DNA of 64,000 nt from Panagrolaimus kolymaensis (lineage: Eukaryota; Nematoda; Chromadorea; Rhabditida; Panagrolaimidae). The stretch's first letter is position 1. Every line of letters starts with the position of its first letter. The stretch lies in contig JAJQJQ010000016.1 of NCBI GenBank assembly GCA_028622995.1, positions 3,286,001 through 3,350,000 on the forward strand, written 5' to 3'. The notes under the pieces were generated by a model. That model did not search any database. It was not told the DNA's origin and saw only the letters and a program-made list of their open reading frames with translations. Shown piece by piece: positions 12,671-25,500 of the stretch. Position numbers and translations under genes: made by a program.

Positions 12671-13287
12671 TTATTGAATTTTACCACGAAGACCTTCAAA
12701 CATTTCAAAGCCGACGCATGAGAGAGCTGAAGCAATACAGGCATAATCAGCAAAATGATAAACGAAGGATGAGACACCAGATGGAATTGTTGGAGTGATG
12801 AAATGAGTGATAACTGCTAATACAAGACCACCGAACAAAGCTAAAATACAATAAAGTTAATAATAACATGTGTATAGCATACAATTAGGATCACAAAAAT
12901 CTCAAATATTAAAACTTACCCAGAGCATATTGAGCTTTCAAAGAGGGGTCAGCGACGTTGACAAGTTGTTGAGCTAAAACAAACAAAAAATCATTGATTT
13001 AAATATATCTATTTTCACTCACCATCATATCGACCATCGATTTCATTGTACCAGCGTTTACCAGAAAGGAATAAATTGCCGACGATAAAAACAAAGGGAA
13101 TCAAGAAACCAACGAGCCCAATTCGATCAGATTCCATAATGAGTGTGATGGCCTAAAAAAATAAATGTAAAAATAGCCAATATAAAACATTTCACCATAC
13201 TTGAAGACCAAGAGTTACGAGTTGAGCAATGCGGATGCTATAGACGATTTGTCCGAACGATGAATTGATAGGCTTTTGATTTGACAT
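12671..13287 (-). CDS. Small four-pass membrane protein, unknown family
   Basis: Four exons on the minus strand (13287-13201, 13152-13023, 12973-12920, 12840-12671) splice in phase to 146 aa. Hydrophobic segments fall around IRIAQLVTLGLQAITLIM, IGLVGFLIPFVFIVGNLFL, ALFGGLVLAVITHFI and FADYACIASALSCVGF, suggesting four transmembrane helices. A short polar stretch around GKRWYNEIDGRYD lies between the second and third. No signal peptide cleavage site is evident and I recognise no family. Four clean introns with conserved phase argue that the gene is real. A lipid- or channel-associated role would be speculation. Confidence 0.8.
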
Positions 13288-15559
13288 TCTTTCTTTGTTT
13301 CACGTTTAAAAAAGTTTCAAACTGATTGAGAGGAGCGCAGAAAATCACAAATGAGAGAAATTGTTTTAAAGAGTTTGGTTAAGTAAGAAATTGAAGGGTA
13401 TGCAAATTTAAAAAATATGAAAATCTTTGCCAAAATATGGAATTTTGGGTAAGTTTTTGACGACGATAAAATATTGTAATTATACATTCATTTATTTCAA
13501 TTACTGAAGTCACACAACTTATTGTTGGCGAAACATTAACCTCAATCCAAGGGGAAAAAATTAGAGTTGCATATGTAAATTCGACTTTATGGTTGAGATA
13601 ACTTCTAAATTTTCCCTTTATGTTTATCCATTTAATTTTCTCAGCATCATAAATAAAGAAGCAAATCAAACATTCAATCAAAATATACGGTATTTATTTT
13701 ATTGCGTCCTTGCTCTAGCGTTGACTTAATGAAATTAAAAAAAAAGAGTAGTCATGAAACTGGTTTAACTTAGAAAAAAACTATCTTTCAAATATGCTTT
13801 TACAAATTTTTTGTTATTAAAAAAAATTAAATGGTATTTGATTGAACATGCTTCATGACGCGTGACTCTCTTCTTCGGTCACTGAATTTTTCCCATGGAT
13901 TCTTTAAAAAGTTTCCTTTCTTTCTTCCGGACAAAAATGTAAGAAGGATGATGACATCGGGTCGGTCGTCGCAGCAATTGTCTTTCATTCTTTGCTCCCG
14001 AATTTTTATTTTTTTCTGTGGTTTTTGAAAAGAAAGAACGGTGTCCGTTTTATTTTTTTTACTTTTTATTTTTTTATTTCAAAAAGTTGGAAAACAATGC
14101 ATCGAAGAAATAAAAATTGAGCAATTTGTTGTGATTGAGGAGAAAGAAAAGGGAGCGGCACACGATCGAACTCGGCCGGTTTTTTTTATGGATGTCAAAC
14201 ATTTTTGTTATTTTTTTTGTGTGATTTCTTATTCTTTTTCTTCTTTGTTGCTACTGAATTTTAAAGAAGGCAAATTCGCCTGCCGCGCGAGACTATAAAA
14301 AATTGAAAGCCATCAAAAAAAGAAGTTTTATGTAAAACAACCGGTGGCAATTTTATAAAAAAAAGTGGAATCAAGTTGTATTCACCGCTGCTATTGCGCT
14401 ACCAATAAAACAATTTAATGGGCGGATCAAAATGAAGATTGGGAGAGAAAAACGAAGGAAGAAAAGAAGACATTTCGGGTTTTTCTTGATCAAAACTGCC
14501 ACCGTAATAAAGATGAAAGTTTATGGGGGAAAATTAAGAAAGACGAGTCATTCTTTTTTATTTTTCGAATGGGATGACTAAAATTTTTGGAATAATTATG
14601 TTAAAAAAGAGTCATATGTTTATAGAAGTTTAAAATATACGGTATGATTGTTAGGTTAAATACTTTATTTATGTATTTTTTTTTTACTTTATAAAAGCTA
14701 AATATTGTTTAAAATATATCCATTAAATTTCATATAATATTTGATTGCTAAATTAAGGTTGATGAATAACTCCTAAAAATAATAATTTTGGAAGAGAAAA
14801 AAAGTATGGTAGATAAGAATTGCCCAAAAGTGATTTTTTAAATCTATGATATTCCTTTTTTCCAATTGAAACAAGTTAAGTTGGTTATAAAATCAGTTTA
14901 CAACTTTTGAATTTTCTAATTTTCTTTATTCTTTCCAATTTTAAAATACTTTAAATATTGTTAACCATTAAGCAAGATACTTAGTTTTTACAATGGCAGC
15001 AAACTTAAAAAAATAAAAATAAAAGTTTTATCTTTTGCAACAATGATTTTTGTTTTTGACTTATTTTTATTCCTTTATTTTTCTTTTCTAAATTTATTTA
15101 AGGCTTTTTATTCTGAGAAAACTGAACAAACATCTTTGATTGTTTTTATTAAACCTTAAATTGCGTAATGTTCGTCTCTCTCTCTCTTTTTTTAATTCAA
15201 AAACCTTCCAAAAAAAAACTGATGGCATTTCAAAGCTTTTCTTTTATGACTTTCATGTTCTCCGCGACTTTGTCCCTTTTTTCCTTCTTTTGTGTTTGGT
15301 TAATTTTTTTTTTCTGCATGGACAACAAAACAGAAAAAAAATCACGATATTAGCGTCGTTGATTGAAAAAAGGCGGATCATTTGTGTTGCTCGTGAATTC
15401 AATTCGGAACTTATTGGAAATATGTATGAATATACTCATGGCATGAATGAATCAGAGTATTTTTTGTCCGTTCAATCCTTTTTTTAGATTATTTACTTTA
15501 ATAATTATTGTTGTTTAAAAAATCCAAATGTTGCAATATTTAATATTTCAAACATTATC
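13288..15559. other. Noncoding spacer upstream of the Wnt gene, about 2.3 kb
   Basis: AT-rich sequence with many poly-A/T runs and a short TC microsatellite near 15175-15190. It separates two divergent genes and presumably carries Wnt regulatory DNA. I see no supported exon. Confidence 0.5.
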
Positions 15560-17977
15560 ATGATTTGCCTTTTGGCTTTTTTATTTTTAATTTCCATCGT
15601 CATTGTTGAAGGTGGTGGCGGAACTCCACGGCCACCATTTCTCATGGCCGTTACAGTGCCCCTTCCATCCATTAAACCTCCACCCAAACTTTTACAGGCA
15701 AGTTTATTATTTTATTTTTTAGATAAAATTATTGAATATATTAAATTCTGTTAGAAGATCCAATTTTAAGCTAGCAGATACTTAATTTATAATTTTTATC
15801 TCTAAAAAAAAGCGTGAAAACTAAAACATTTTCCAATGTTTATTTTGACCTTTTCCCACAATGTATTTTAAGTGATCGATATATTTTCCTCATTTCACGC
15901 TTCAACGAAGCATTTCATAGTTTTTAACGGATCTGTTTAAACAAAATTTAATTTATTTAACGATTTCAAATAATTTCATTTAAGGGTTGCTCTCAAGAAC
16001 TTCTTCATTTGCATTCATTTCGACAATTTACCCTTATGTGTCGACTACAACCTCCATTAGCCGTTGTAGCTTATGAAGGAATTTTGGATTCCATGCAGCA
16101 TTGTAAAGAACAAATGAGGTTTCAAACATGGGATTGCTCACAACCTGGAACAATATTGCATGAACCAACTATTTTGAGATATGGTACTTCCACAAGTTTC
16201 CAGAATTTCGAGTTTATAAAAATCGTTTTTAGGTTATCGAGAATCAGCATATTTATTGGCCATGTCATCAGCTGGAGCAGCGTGGGGTGTAGCAACTGCA
16301 TGTGCTCAAGGCTGGTTGGAAGAGTGCCGATGCGTACAAACCAAAGATCCCAAATCTCCTGAGAACTGGGAATGGGGCGGCTGTTCATATGGAGTCCAAT
16401 TTGGCATAGCTGCCTCAAGAAAACTTTTAACTAGAACGGGTTCAAGTCGAAGCCCTCTTCGACGAGTTGAGAAACATAATCTCAAAGCTGGCAGATTAGT
16501 AAGCAAGCTCGTGGCTTCTTTTTCTTAGTGGATTTTTGATTTCTCCTTTTTAAGGCAGTAAAAAAGACTTTAATTTCATCATGCAAATGTCATGGTGTAT
16601 CTGGAAGTTGTCAACAAAAAACATGTTGGAAGAAAACATCTGATATGAAAGCCATTGCTGAATATTTAACAGAAAAATATAAACGCGCTAAAAGGGTTCT
16701 AATTGAAAATCCTAAAATGAAAAACGCTGAATTGGTTTGTTTCTTTTGATTTTTTTGTTTTTGCCTTTTGTCTGAGTTTTTTTTTCAATTCAATTTTCTT
16801 TCTAAAAATGGCGTTCGCAACAGCAGCATTGCGCAATAACCTTTTTTTCATAATTGCTGCTGCAGGCAAAAAAACGAAAATGTTATATTTATGAGCAATA
16901 TTATTTTTTTTTTGCAGATTTATTTGGAGCCAACACCGGATAATTGTGCTCCACAACTTGAGTACCAAATGCAGCAACGACGTTCATTGCCAAGAATTTG
17001 TAAGTAAAACTTGTTAATTAAATTTATTTAACAAACAAAATAATAAACTTAACAACAAAAAACAACAACTAAATAATTACTTTTTTAAACAACTCGTTTC
17101 CGACAAATACTTTAATGTTAATGTATATCAGAAAAACATTTTTTATTACACTAAAAATCTCTGTCTGTGTCTACTTCAGCAATGATTTCATCTACCAATT
17201 AGAGTTCTCAAACTCCCACTTTTTTAACTCTCAAATCTCACTCACTCTTTCATTTTTTTTCATTCACTTCTCACTCACTCCCAAATTTTAATCTGACTCA
17301 CCTCTCACCTTTAAAAAATTTTCATATTTTTAAAGGAAAAATTATCCAAAAAATAAATTTAAAAAAGCATTGAAAATAAATAATATACAGCATTATTGGG
17401 CCATTTGAAACAAAAAAACAAACTCCGAGATGCTTTAAATAATTTTTATTTTAACAAACAATAATGTATTAAAAAGTGATACTAAACACAATACATAAAA
17501 CAAAAAAAGATGCCAATGGATTATTAAAACAACTTTAAAATAAATAAGCTAAAGAAATTCAGTTTTAACAATTATTTTTTAGGCTCGCGGAGAAATGAAA
17601 CGCATACCGAAGGAGATTGCAGTAAACTTTGTTGTGGTAAAGGATATAAGGTATATTTTTTATATAATGCATATTAGCTTAACACCCGGCTTCATTAAAT
17701 TCAATCTATATGATCAATAGATTTTTTGAAACTTATTTTTTATAATCTGCTTTAATTTTATTATTTTTATTGTGTAAAAATCTTGAAATCCTCGATCACA
17801 ATACTTTTTGGGATTTACTTGTCTTTTATCAATAGAATAATAAATGCTCCAATATTTTTTTTTCAGGTATCTCATGAAGTAATATCGTATAAATGTGATT
17901 GCAAATTTGTTTGGTGTTGTAAATTAGAATGTAGTGATTGCCTTCAACATCGATGGGTTTCAACTTGTAATACATAG
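15560..17977 (+). CDS. Wnt family secreted signalling protein
   Basis: Seven exons: 15560-15697, 15985-16183, 16233-16498, 16555-16734, 16918-16999, 17583-17650 and 17867-17977. They join in phase to 347 aa, normal for a Wnt. The protein starts with a hydrophobic signal peptide (MICLLAFLFLISIVIV). It has the Wnt core: HCKEQMRFQTWDC, YRESAYLLAMSSAGAAWGV, then CKCHGVSGSC, whose second-half Ser is the acylated residue in known Wnts, and a C-terminal Cys-rich part with LCCGKGY, CDCKFVWCC and a final C. I count 24 cysteines in the whole protein, the usual number. The first intron starts GCAAGT, a GC-AG intron. The segment between LEPTPDNC and LCCGKGY departs from the common 'GxxGRxCN' form. I cannot place it in a specific Wnt subfamily. 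Confidence 0.93.
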
Positions 17978-19510
17978 AAGAAGATTCTCCTTAAAAATTA
18001 TTTTATCTTATGAATTTTCAATATTTTGTTTTTTGTTGTTTTTTACATTTCTTTGCTTTAAAAATCCCTTTTCTGTGTTATTATTTTAAAAATGTTTTCT
18101 GACAAAAAAAAGAATCATGAAAAAAGAAAATATGAAAGTTTGAAAATGAAACCAAACCCTTTTTTCGAGTGATGAAAAAAAGAGTCAAGTTTAAGTTCAC
18201 TTGAGTGAACTTCTTTTTTTCGCATCCTTCTTTTTTTCAAGTATGAAAAAAGAATCAAATTTTTATGGAAGCCCAAAAAAGGAAAGAAGAAAACATACAT
18301 TCAAAGTTCGAAAATCCATCACTTGCTGTTGCGTTTAAAATAAAATTTTTAAAAAAATCGGTGTCAAACAACAATTGTTGTGTTGATGATTTTGACTCCG
18401 TTGAGCTGAGAGAGAGGCCAGCTCCTCCATGACAACTACTACCGTTGATGAGTGTGAGCCTCTTCTCCGAAAAAAATATCCCAAACAAGGTTGAAAAGAA
18501 GAGGATGGATCCGTAAAAAGGAAGGAAAAGTTTTTCGCACGTGGATTTGTATGAATCGAATCGAATTGAATTGGAAAAATTCGGCATCAAGGCCAATCGC
18601 AACACTAATTTTCTTCTTTTTGTTTTCTACTCTTTTTTATATTGATGAGTGGTAATAACGCTATCTGCTTGTTAGTTCGCAACTATTTTTGAGCTATTTT
18701 CTTTCATACAAAGTAAATTGGAGATCCGTAACTCAAGTATTTTATCGACGAATATGGAATTCAAATTTATTAGATTTTGTATCATACGATGAAAATGGAG
18801 AATCGAGCTGAAAATGTAAAAATATTTGAAGCTTTTGCCTTTTGACAATCGATCTATACACTATAAAGATTTTTTAACGACCGGTTTTTTTACTTTATAC
18901 AAGCTTCTTTAGCCCAAGTTTTAAAGTAATGATACCTATACCATTTTTATAACTCACGTAGATTTCCCCATTTTCTCACCTCCTTTTTACGCCATATTAG
19001 GTATTATTCGTTTTGACAGCTGCCAAACAACCAACCTTTTATTTTCCCCAAAAAAAGAAGCTTTTTGCGCGATTTGTTTATTTGCCGCTGTCTTAAAGGT
19101 TTACTGTTTATGTAAATTTTTTTCTCTCCTCCTTTTTAAGGAAAATATAAACCAAAACTTAGAAAAGTCGGTTCCTTTATTTTTTTCTCCCTCTTTTTTT
19201 CCTTCAATGTGTCCCAATTTCTTTGTCCTTGATTGTAAATGCGAGAAATTAAGCGCCTTTAAAAAGCATCTTCTTCATTTCTTTAAAAATGACTCAATAT
19301 ATTTTTCTTTGAAGATTTATTTTTTTCGTTGATTCGAACGATCCTTTAAGAAGAAAAAAAGTTATAAAACGATTGCCAACTTTTTTTTCAGCCGGTTTAT
19401 AAAATCCACTTCAAAATTTTATATTATTTCCTTCAACAACAAAAAGTAAGAGATCCGCTCTTGACTACTTGAAACCAATTTTTTCCCTTGTTTCTTCCGT
19501 AGCTGAATTA
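17978..19510. other. Noncoding spacer between Wnt and the PDZ scaffold
   Basis: About 1.5 kb without a supported exon. It contains an inverted repeat at 18193-18212 and long T-tracts, and presumably the promoter of the PDZ gene. Confidence 0.5.
18193..18212. repeat. Short inverted repeat with AGTTCA half-sites
   Basis: AAGTTCAC, then TTGA, then GTGAACTT: an 8-bp perfect inverted repeat around a 4-base centre. Read as AGTTCA and TGAACT separated by six bases, it resembles an inverted nuclear-receptor element. It may equally be a small hairpin in the Wnt 3' region. Confidence 0.5.
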
Positions 19511-22500
19511 ATGACGACTACGACGACAACAGCTAAAATTCAAACCATCGTACTTTATCGTCGCTCACCGTCACATCCAAATCCACAGGCGTCAAGTTTC
19601 ACTGATTCTGAACTAATAAATGAAAATGAGCCTATTCAACGCAAAAGATCTCGAAAATCTTCTCTTGGTTTTAGCATCGTGGGAGGTTCCGATAGTCCAA
19701 GAGGGCCTATGGGAATTTTCGTTAAGGTTTGAAAAGGCTTATGAAACTTTGATAAAGTTTTTTTTGCGAACAATTTTTTTAGACAGTCTTTCCGCATGGA
19801 ATTGCAGCTCAAAGCGGATTATTAAAAAAAGGTTTTTTTAATATAATTTATTTGTTTTTAATTTTTTAAAGGAGAGTTTAGGTGATGAAATCTTGGAAAT
19901 AAATGAACACGACATGACCTCCAAAACGCATTCAGAAGCGCTACAAATTTTTCGTAAAGTTGCTAAATTAGATATTACTTTGATTATTAGAAGATTACCC
20001 GAAGCTACAATAATCCAAGAAATACCAAGGTGAAATTAATTCTGCTTTTAACCTTTTTTTATTAATAACATTTATAAACTTCATTTTAGAACATCAATGG
20101 TATCTCCAGTGGATATTATTCAAACGATTGATTATGATGAAGTTTACGATGATTCACGTCGAAACTCATCGAATAATCAGCATCATCAACATCGATCAAA
20201 TCGAAGTCATTCCACCAATGCTCGAGCGTCAACATACGATGATTCAACGCTCGATGAAAAATGCCGATCACGTAGATCTAAACAGGTTATCAATAATTTT
20301 TTAAATATTTTAATTCCTCCGTGAAATTCTATAATCTTCAAAAGTCGTCGTCGCTTAATCGCATTCATTCGTTTTTTTCCTCGTTTTTTATTGTCCAATA
20401 ATCCTCTTTTCCCTCTGATTTTCTTTGGACACTATCAAACAATGCAACTGGAGCTTCTATTATTAATGGTTGCTGCTGCTACGCTTTATGCTTCTCTCTT
20501 CTTTTTTTTCTTTCATGAAACAGATACAACAATTCAAAGGGACAAAAAAATCGTTTAGAAAGATTAATTTTATTTTTTCACTGATTGTATTTCGATGATG
20601 GTTTTGTGATCACGCGGGAGACTCCATCGGTTTATTTTTTTCCGGACTCTTTTTTTTCTCCTTCCACCAGCCGCATTGCGCGATCGTTTGAAAATTTGTT
20701 TCCAATCGAGTTTCAATAACTCTTTCTTTTTTCTATCTCTTCTCTATATATGAAATATATACACACTTGAGTGAATGAGAATTGTCCCCACCTTTTTTTA
20801 TTTTTTGTTTGCTTCATCAAAAATCCGGATCTCTTTCTGCCGCTTCCCTTTTTTTAGAAAAAAGTTTTGGGAAATAAAACCTTTTTTTATTATTAAATTT
20901 AAATAAAAAAATTCTTTTATGAAATTTTAATGTAGTTTACCCTTGAAAATTACTGCTTTTTTAAGAGGTCACGAAGTAAAATTTAAAATGAAATACACTT
21001 TTTCGATACATAATTCCCTTCTAACTTTTTACAGAGAATCTTATTTTGTGAAAGGAAAGAAGAAACTAAAAGGATGATTACATTAGATCTGGTATTTTAG
21101 TAAATTCTATTAAAGTTTTTTTATTTCAAAAATTTTTCAAACTTACCATAATTAGTTTCTTCTTTGCTCTATTTAAATTCCAAATTCTTTTTATTAATAA
21201 CCAATAAAATATTTATCACTAAAATTTTAGATTTCGAAGTCTTGAGTTCATAGTGCCCTCTCGAATTAATAGAATACATCACTATTTTCTTAACATTGTC
21301 TTGCAAGATTGATTTCAATTTTTGTAAGATATTTAAAAGTTTAAAGCTGAAATTTAAAATCACTCAAAATCAATGTAGTCGCTAAACTTCAATAGTCTCG
21401 TATTCTTTGAAACAAGGTTTATGTTCCTTATTTAATCAAATTTTAGGTTCTAAAACTAGTCCATTGAAACTTTAACTAATAACTGTTTTTTTTGTCTTCC
21501 CGCAAAATTTGTTTATTATTGTTTTGCGCCTTTTTTCCTATTTTTTCTCTTTCCATAAGCCTTACCCCAACACATCCGACCAGTTGCTTTTTGGTTGTAT
21601 TAACACTAAAAAGGTCTTTTTTTCCGTTTTTTGTCTTCTAAAAACAATCACGGATTAGCTGTTTTAGCAACCAACAAAAAAGCGATGATGTTTCGAGAAA
21701 CATAAAAATCAAAATCAAAACATTTCTAAATTTTATTTTTGTTACATACTTAACTTTTGTTATATTTTTTAGCAAAGAAAAATATTTGAAAGTGAATTAA
21801 TTATTTCAAAAAACGATAATAATAAAAATTGTAATGCGAAAATGAAAGCTAAAGTTTTAATGCATCGAAATTCTCCTCAACAGAAGCTTGGCCTTGTTGT
21901 CGCCATTGAAAGTAATGATGCTGATAATCGGTAAGTTTTATCCAAATTTTTTAACTAATGATGTTTTTTCTCTTATGAATTAGAAAATACTCCTTGATAG
22001 AGTATGATAAAAGTGAAAAAAGTTTTTAAATTAATAAATATTCCAAATTTGCCTTTCACAAGAATAAACTTTATTTTTTCTCTTTTGTGTTTTTAAAGAA
22101 AGACATTATTATTTTATGTTACGTTACTTAAACGAATTTAAAAACTTTTTAAAAAAAATCTTGGACAATTTTATATATTTTTTAATTCCTTAAATACCTC
22201 AGACGAGCCTTTAAATTCTTTTATCAATGATAAATTTAAAATAACTTTAATTCGTTAAAAAATAAACTTTTTATTCAAGCATAAATCTTTAAAATTTGGA
22301 CTTCTCTAGAATTTTATTTAATGAGCAATAAATAATCAGCTCAATTTTTAAATATATAAAATTGCATTCCTTTATCTTTTTTTTTTCGCCGCACAAAAAT
22401 TTTAAAGCCATCTTGGTTTTAACTTTGTCTTTCATTCTTTGCTCTTTATTAATGCTGAATGTTCCAAACAAACAAAAAAAGAAGCGATAACACTCGGTTG

Positions 22501-25500
22501 ACGAATGATTATTGAATTCCAAACATTTTTAAAACTTTGTACTTTTTTGTTTCAGAGTAATCGCAGTCAGAGTAGAACAAATTGATATTGAATCAATTGC
22601 TGAACTCTCTGGATTGAAAGTTGGGGATCGAATATTATCAGTTAATGGCGTAGATGTAACTCGTTGCACCAAGTCTCAATGTTTATCTCTTTTTTCTAAA
22701 GCTGTATCTCAAGTTGCTTTAACCGTTTTTCCTGGATTAAAGTAAGCTTTTTTCTTGAAAGCAAAAAGGCGATGGATGGATGGTTTTCTTTTGCAATATT
22801 ATCACGACCATATGCCTTTGTAAATGACGACCCTGGCATGGTTTTTCTTTCAAAACTTTTTTGGATGCGTAACCCTTTAATCTTTGAAAATTACATTCTT
22901 AAAAAAACTTTTTAAATCCTCTTATATTTTTCGGGCGACTAAAAAAAGCAACCGTGACTTTGCACGTTTGCATGGATGGAAAGAATGTGCCAGGTGACGA
23001 CAACGATGATGATCATCACTATCATGAAAAGGAGATGGAAAAAGAACAATGACAAAGAAGAAGAAAAAATATGCACTGATAAAACTAAAACTTTCCTTCC
23101 ATTTTTGTCACTTAATTTTTTTACCCATATCGCGCTTCCTCCATCCATCCAGCCATTTATTTTTCTCTCTCACACAATAACCCTCAATTTATTTATTTTT
23201 TTGATTTTTCAGCCTTCGCTCAACTTCTCCCATTTTCCGAGGTTTGTTTCCATTTTTCTTCTTTCCATCCTTATACATTGCTGCTGCTGTCAGCTGTCTT
23301 GTCATAGTCAAACACGGGTTTGGCCATAATAAAAAAATAAAATTTAAAGATGTATTTTTTATTATCGAATTTTTTTTGGATGAAAAAAAAAAGATTTTCA
23401 ATGAGTACTAACTTTTTTAATGAAAATTTTTAAACTGAAATTGAGTCTCATCTTTCCTGGATGAAGCTAGTTTCACCTTCTCTTTCAAGCATCGATACCC
23501 GCCCCATACAGCAGTAGCCCTAATCGTCGCAGCGAGATTCAAGGAAGACCTCCTTTCTTTCGTTCCTCCATCCTTTCACATCAATTCAAATGTCGAGTGG
23601 TGGGGAAGAGAGTCCTCGACCGCATCAACAAAGAAAAAAATACTTGACCACATCGCCGCTGGCGGCAGTCAAAGAAATACATATTTGTTACTTCCACATT
23701 TTTTTTCGGATTTTATTTTTCGCTACTAAAAACGACTATGACTTGAATCTCAAAACACACAAATCCATAGTAGTCAATGTGGATAGTCTTTTTTTACGAT
23801 CGGATTTTTTTCCTTTTGCGCTTTTGTCATATTTTTTCGAATGGGAAAACAAAGCTGTTTTTAGCATTCTTTTTTTCAAAAGCTAAATAAATTGTGACGG
23901 GTTTAATGTTTCCAAAAAAGACAACAATCGCGGTTTCCTTTTCATTATTGTTAAAAAAAAGTATTTTAAAATATTTTCTAAACGAAACATTTTCTAGAAA
24001 ATTCAGAAATGCTTATTGAATCTCCTAAACGTCGGGATGATTCCCCCACTCATAGCGATGATAGCGGCTTTCATGGAGCCGATCAATCTGTTCCCGATGG
24101 TTATGTTTCAGTTTTTGCCGCTGAACATTCACGAAATGGTAGTATTTTTGATGAAATGGATCGGAGAATTGCTAAAACGTAAGGTTTTTAAATTGCTATT
24201 GGTTAGATTTAACAAAAAGTCGTTGCACTATTTACATTGTCTTTGATTGATTTTTTAAGGGTATATTTTTCATTTGTTTGAGCAAACTCTAAACAAAACT
24301 TCAGGAACAAAAGCGATAAGCAAAATTTATTTTTTTATTGCTTTTTTAACGTTTTACTTTTTATTTTTTTGACCCTATTAAAATAGAAGAAAAAGAAGAC
24401 GATGGCTAATTAAATGATTCTGATAAAAAAATTTACATTCATTACTTAATTACAAAAAAAAACATTTCAGTCGAACATTTGGACTTTTATCACCTCTCAA
24501 ATTCGATTCTTCTATAAACTCAGAAAGTCGAAGTTCCTCTTCAGTTCCTCCACAACAACCATCATTAATGGCACAAATTGAAAAGGAAATGGAATTATCT
24601 CGAACTGCCATTCCGCAATCTAAAACCGAAGTTCCTAAAGCTCAAATACATCAAAATAATAATGTCTTGCAAAAACCTATTCCACAACCTCGGATTAACC
24701 CATTCGAGGATGATAGCGAGGAAGAAAATAAAATAAAACCCAAGCCTGTTGCAGCTCAAAATCCCTTTGATGATTCTTCTCCCACAACCCCTCGTCGTAG
24801 CACCAATCCTTTTGATGAAGATTCGACAGAATCAGAACATGAGAAACTTAAAGAAGAACAAATTGCAGAAATGCATTTTGGTGAATCATCATCACCAATT
24901 CCGCCTCCGGCAATAGAAACATTTGAATCAGAGCCAATTCAAAGCACTCTTCGATCTTTTGTAACTTCAACATCTATGAATGGAACTTCACGAAAATCAA
25001 GTGGAGGACTTCGAACGGGTTGGCAAGAAATTAAGGAACAACGAGAGCGAAGTTCATCACCACCTAAAACGTCAACAGCAATCAATAAATCACCAAGAAA
25101 CCCACGATCACCAGGTGTGAGTCATCTTGTAAAGCAAGTATGTTATTTATGCTTTATTACTCATGCTCGTAATAATTTCCTTACTTTTTTTAGTTTGCAT
25201 CATTGCAAAATGGTGAAGTTCCCACGCCTTCTGTGCAACCTCAACCACCTCCAAAATTTACTGGTATTCGTGGTCCTTATGCTCCACAAATATCTTCACC
25301 CTTTGAAGAACGACGCCACCATGGACCTGGAGGTAGTAGTCCAAAATCTCCAAGAGTTATAGTTTCATCAGAAACGTCTCGATATTCGTTATCTTCACCC
25401 AAAACAGTGGATTCAAGAAGAAGCAGTGAAAATACTTTTCAATATTCTTCATCAACTTCAAGTCCTCGTCGAGAGCCTTCACCTTTGCGCAATATTGAAG

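Noticed and set aside
22976..23329. Long plus-strand open frame around the PDZ microexon
   Set aside because: Its frame does not match the scaffold; only the 29 bases at 23213-23241 are used in my model.
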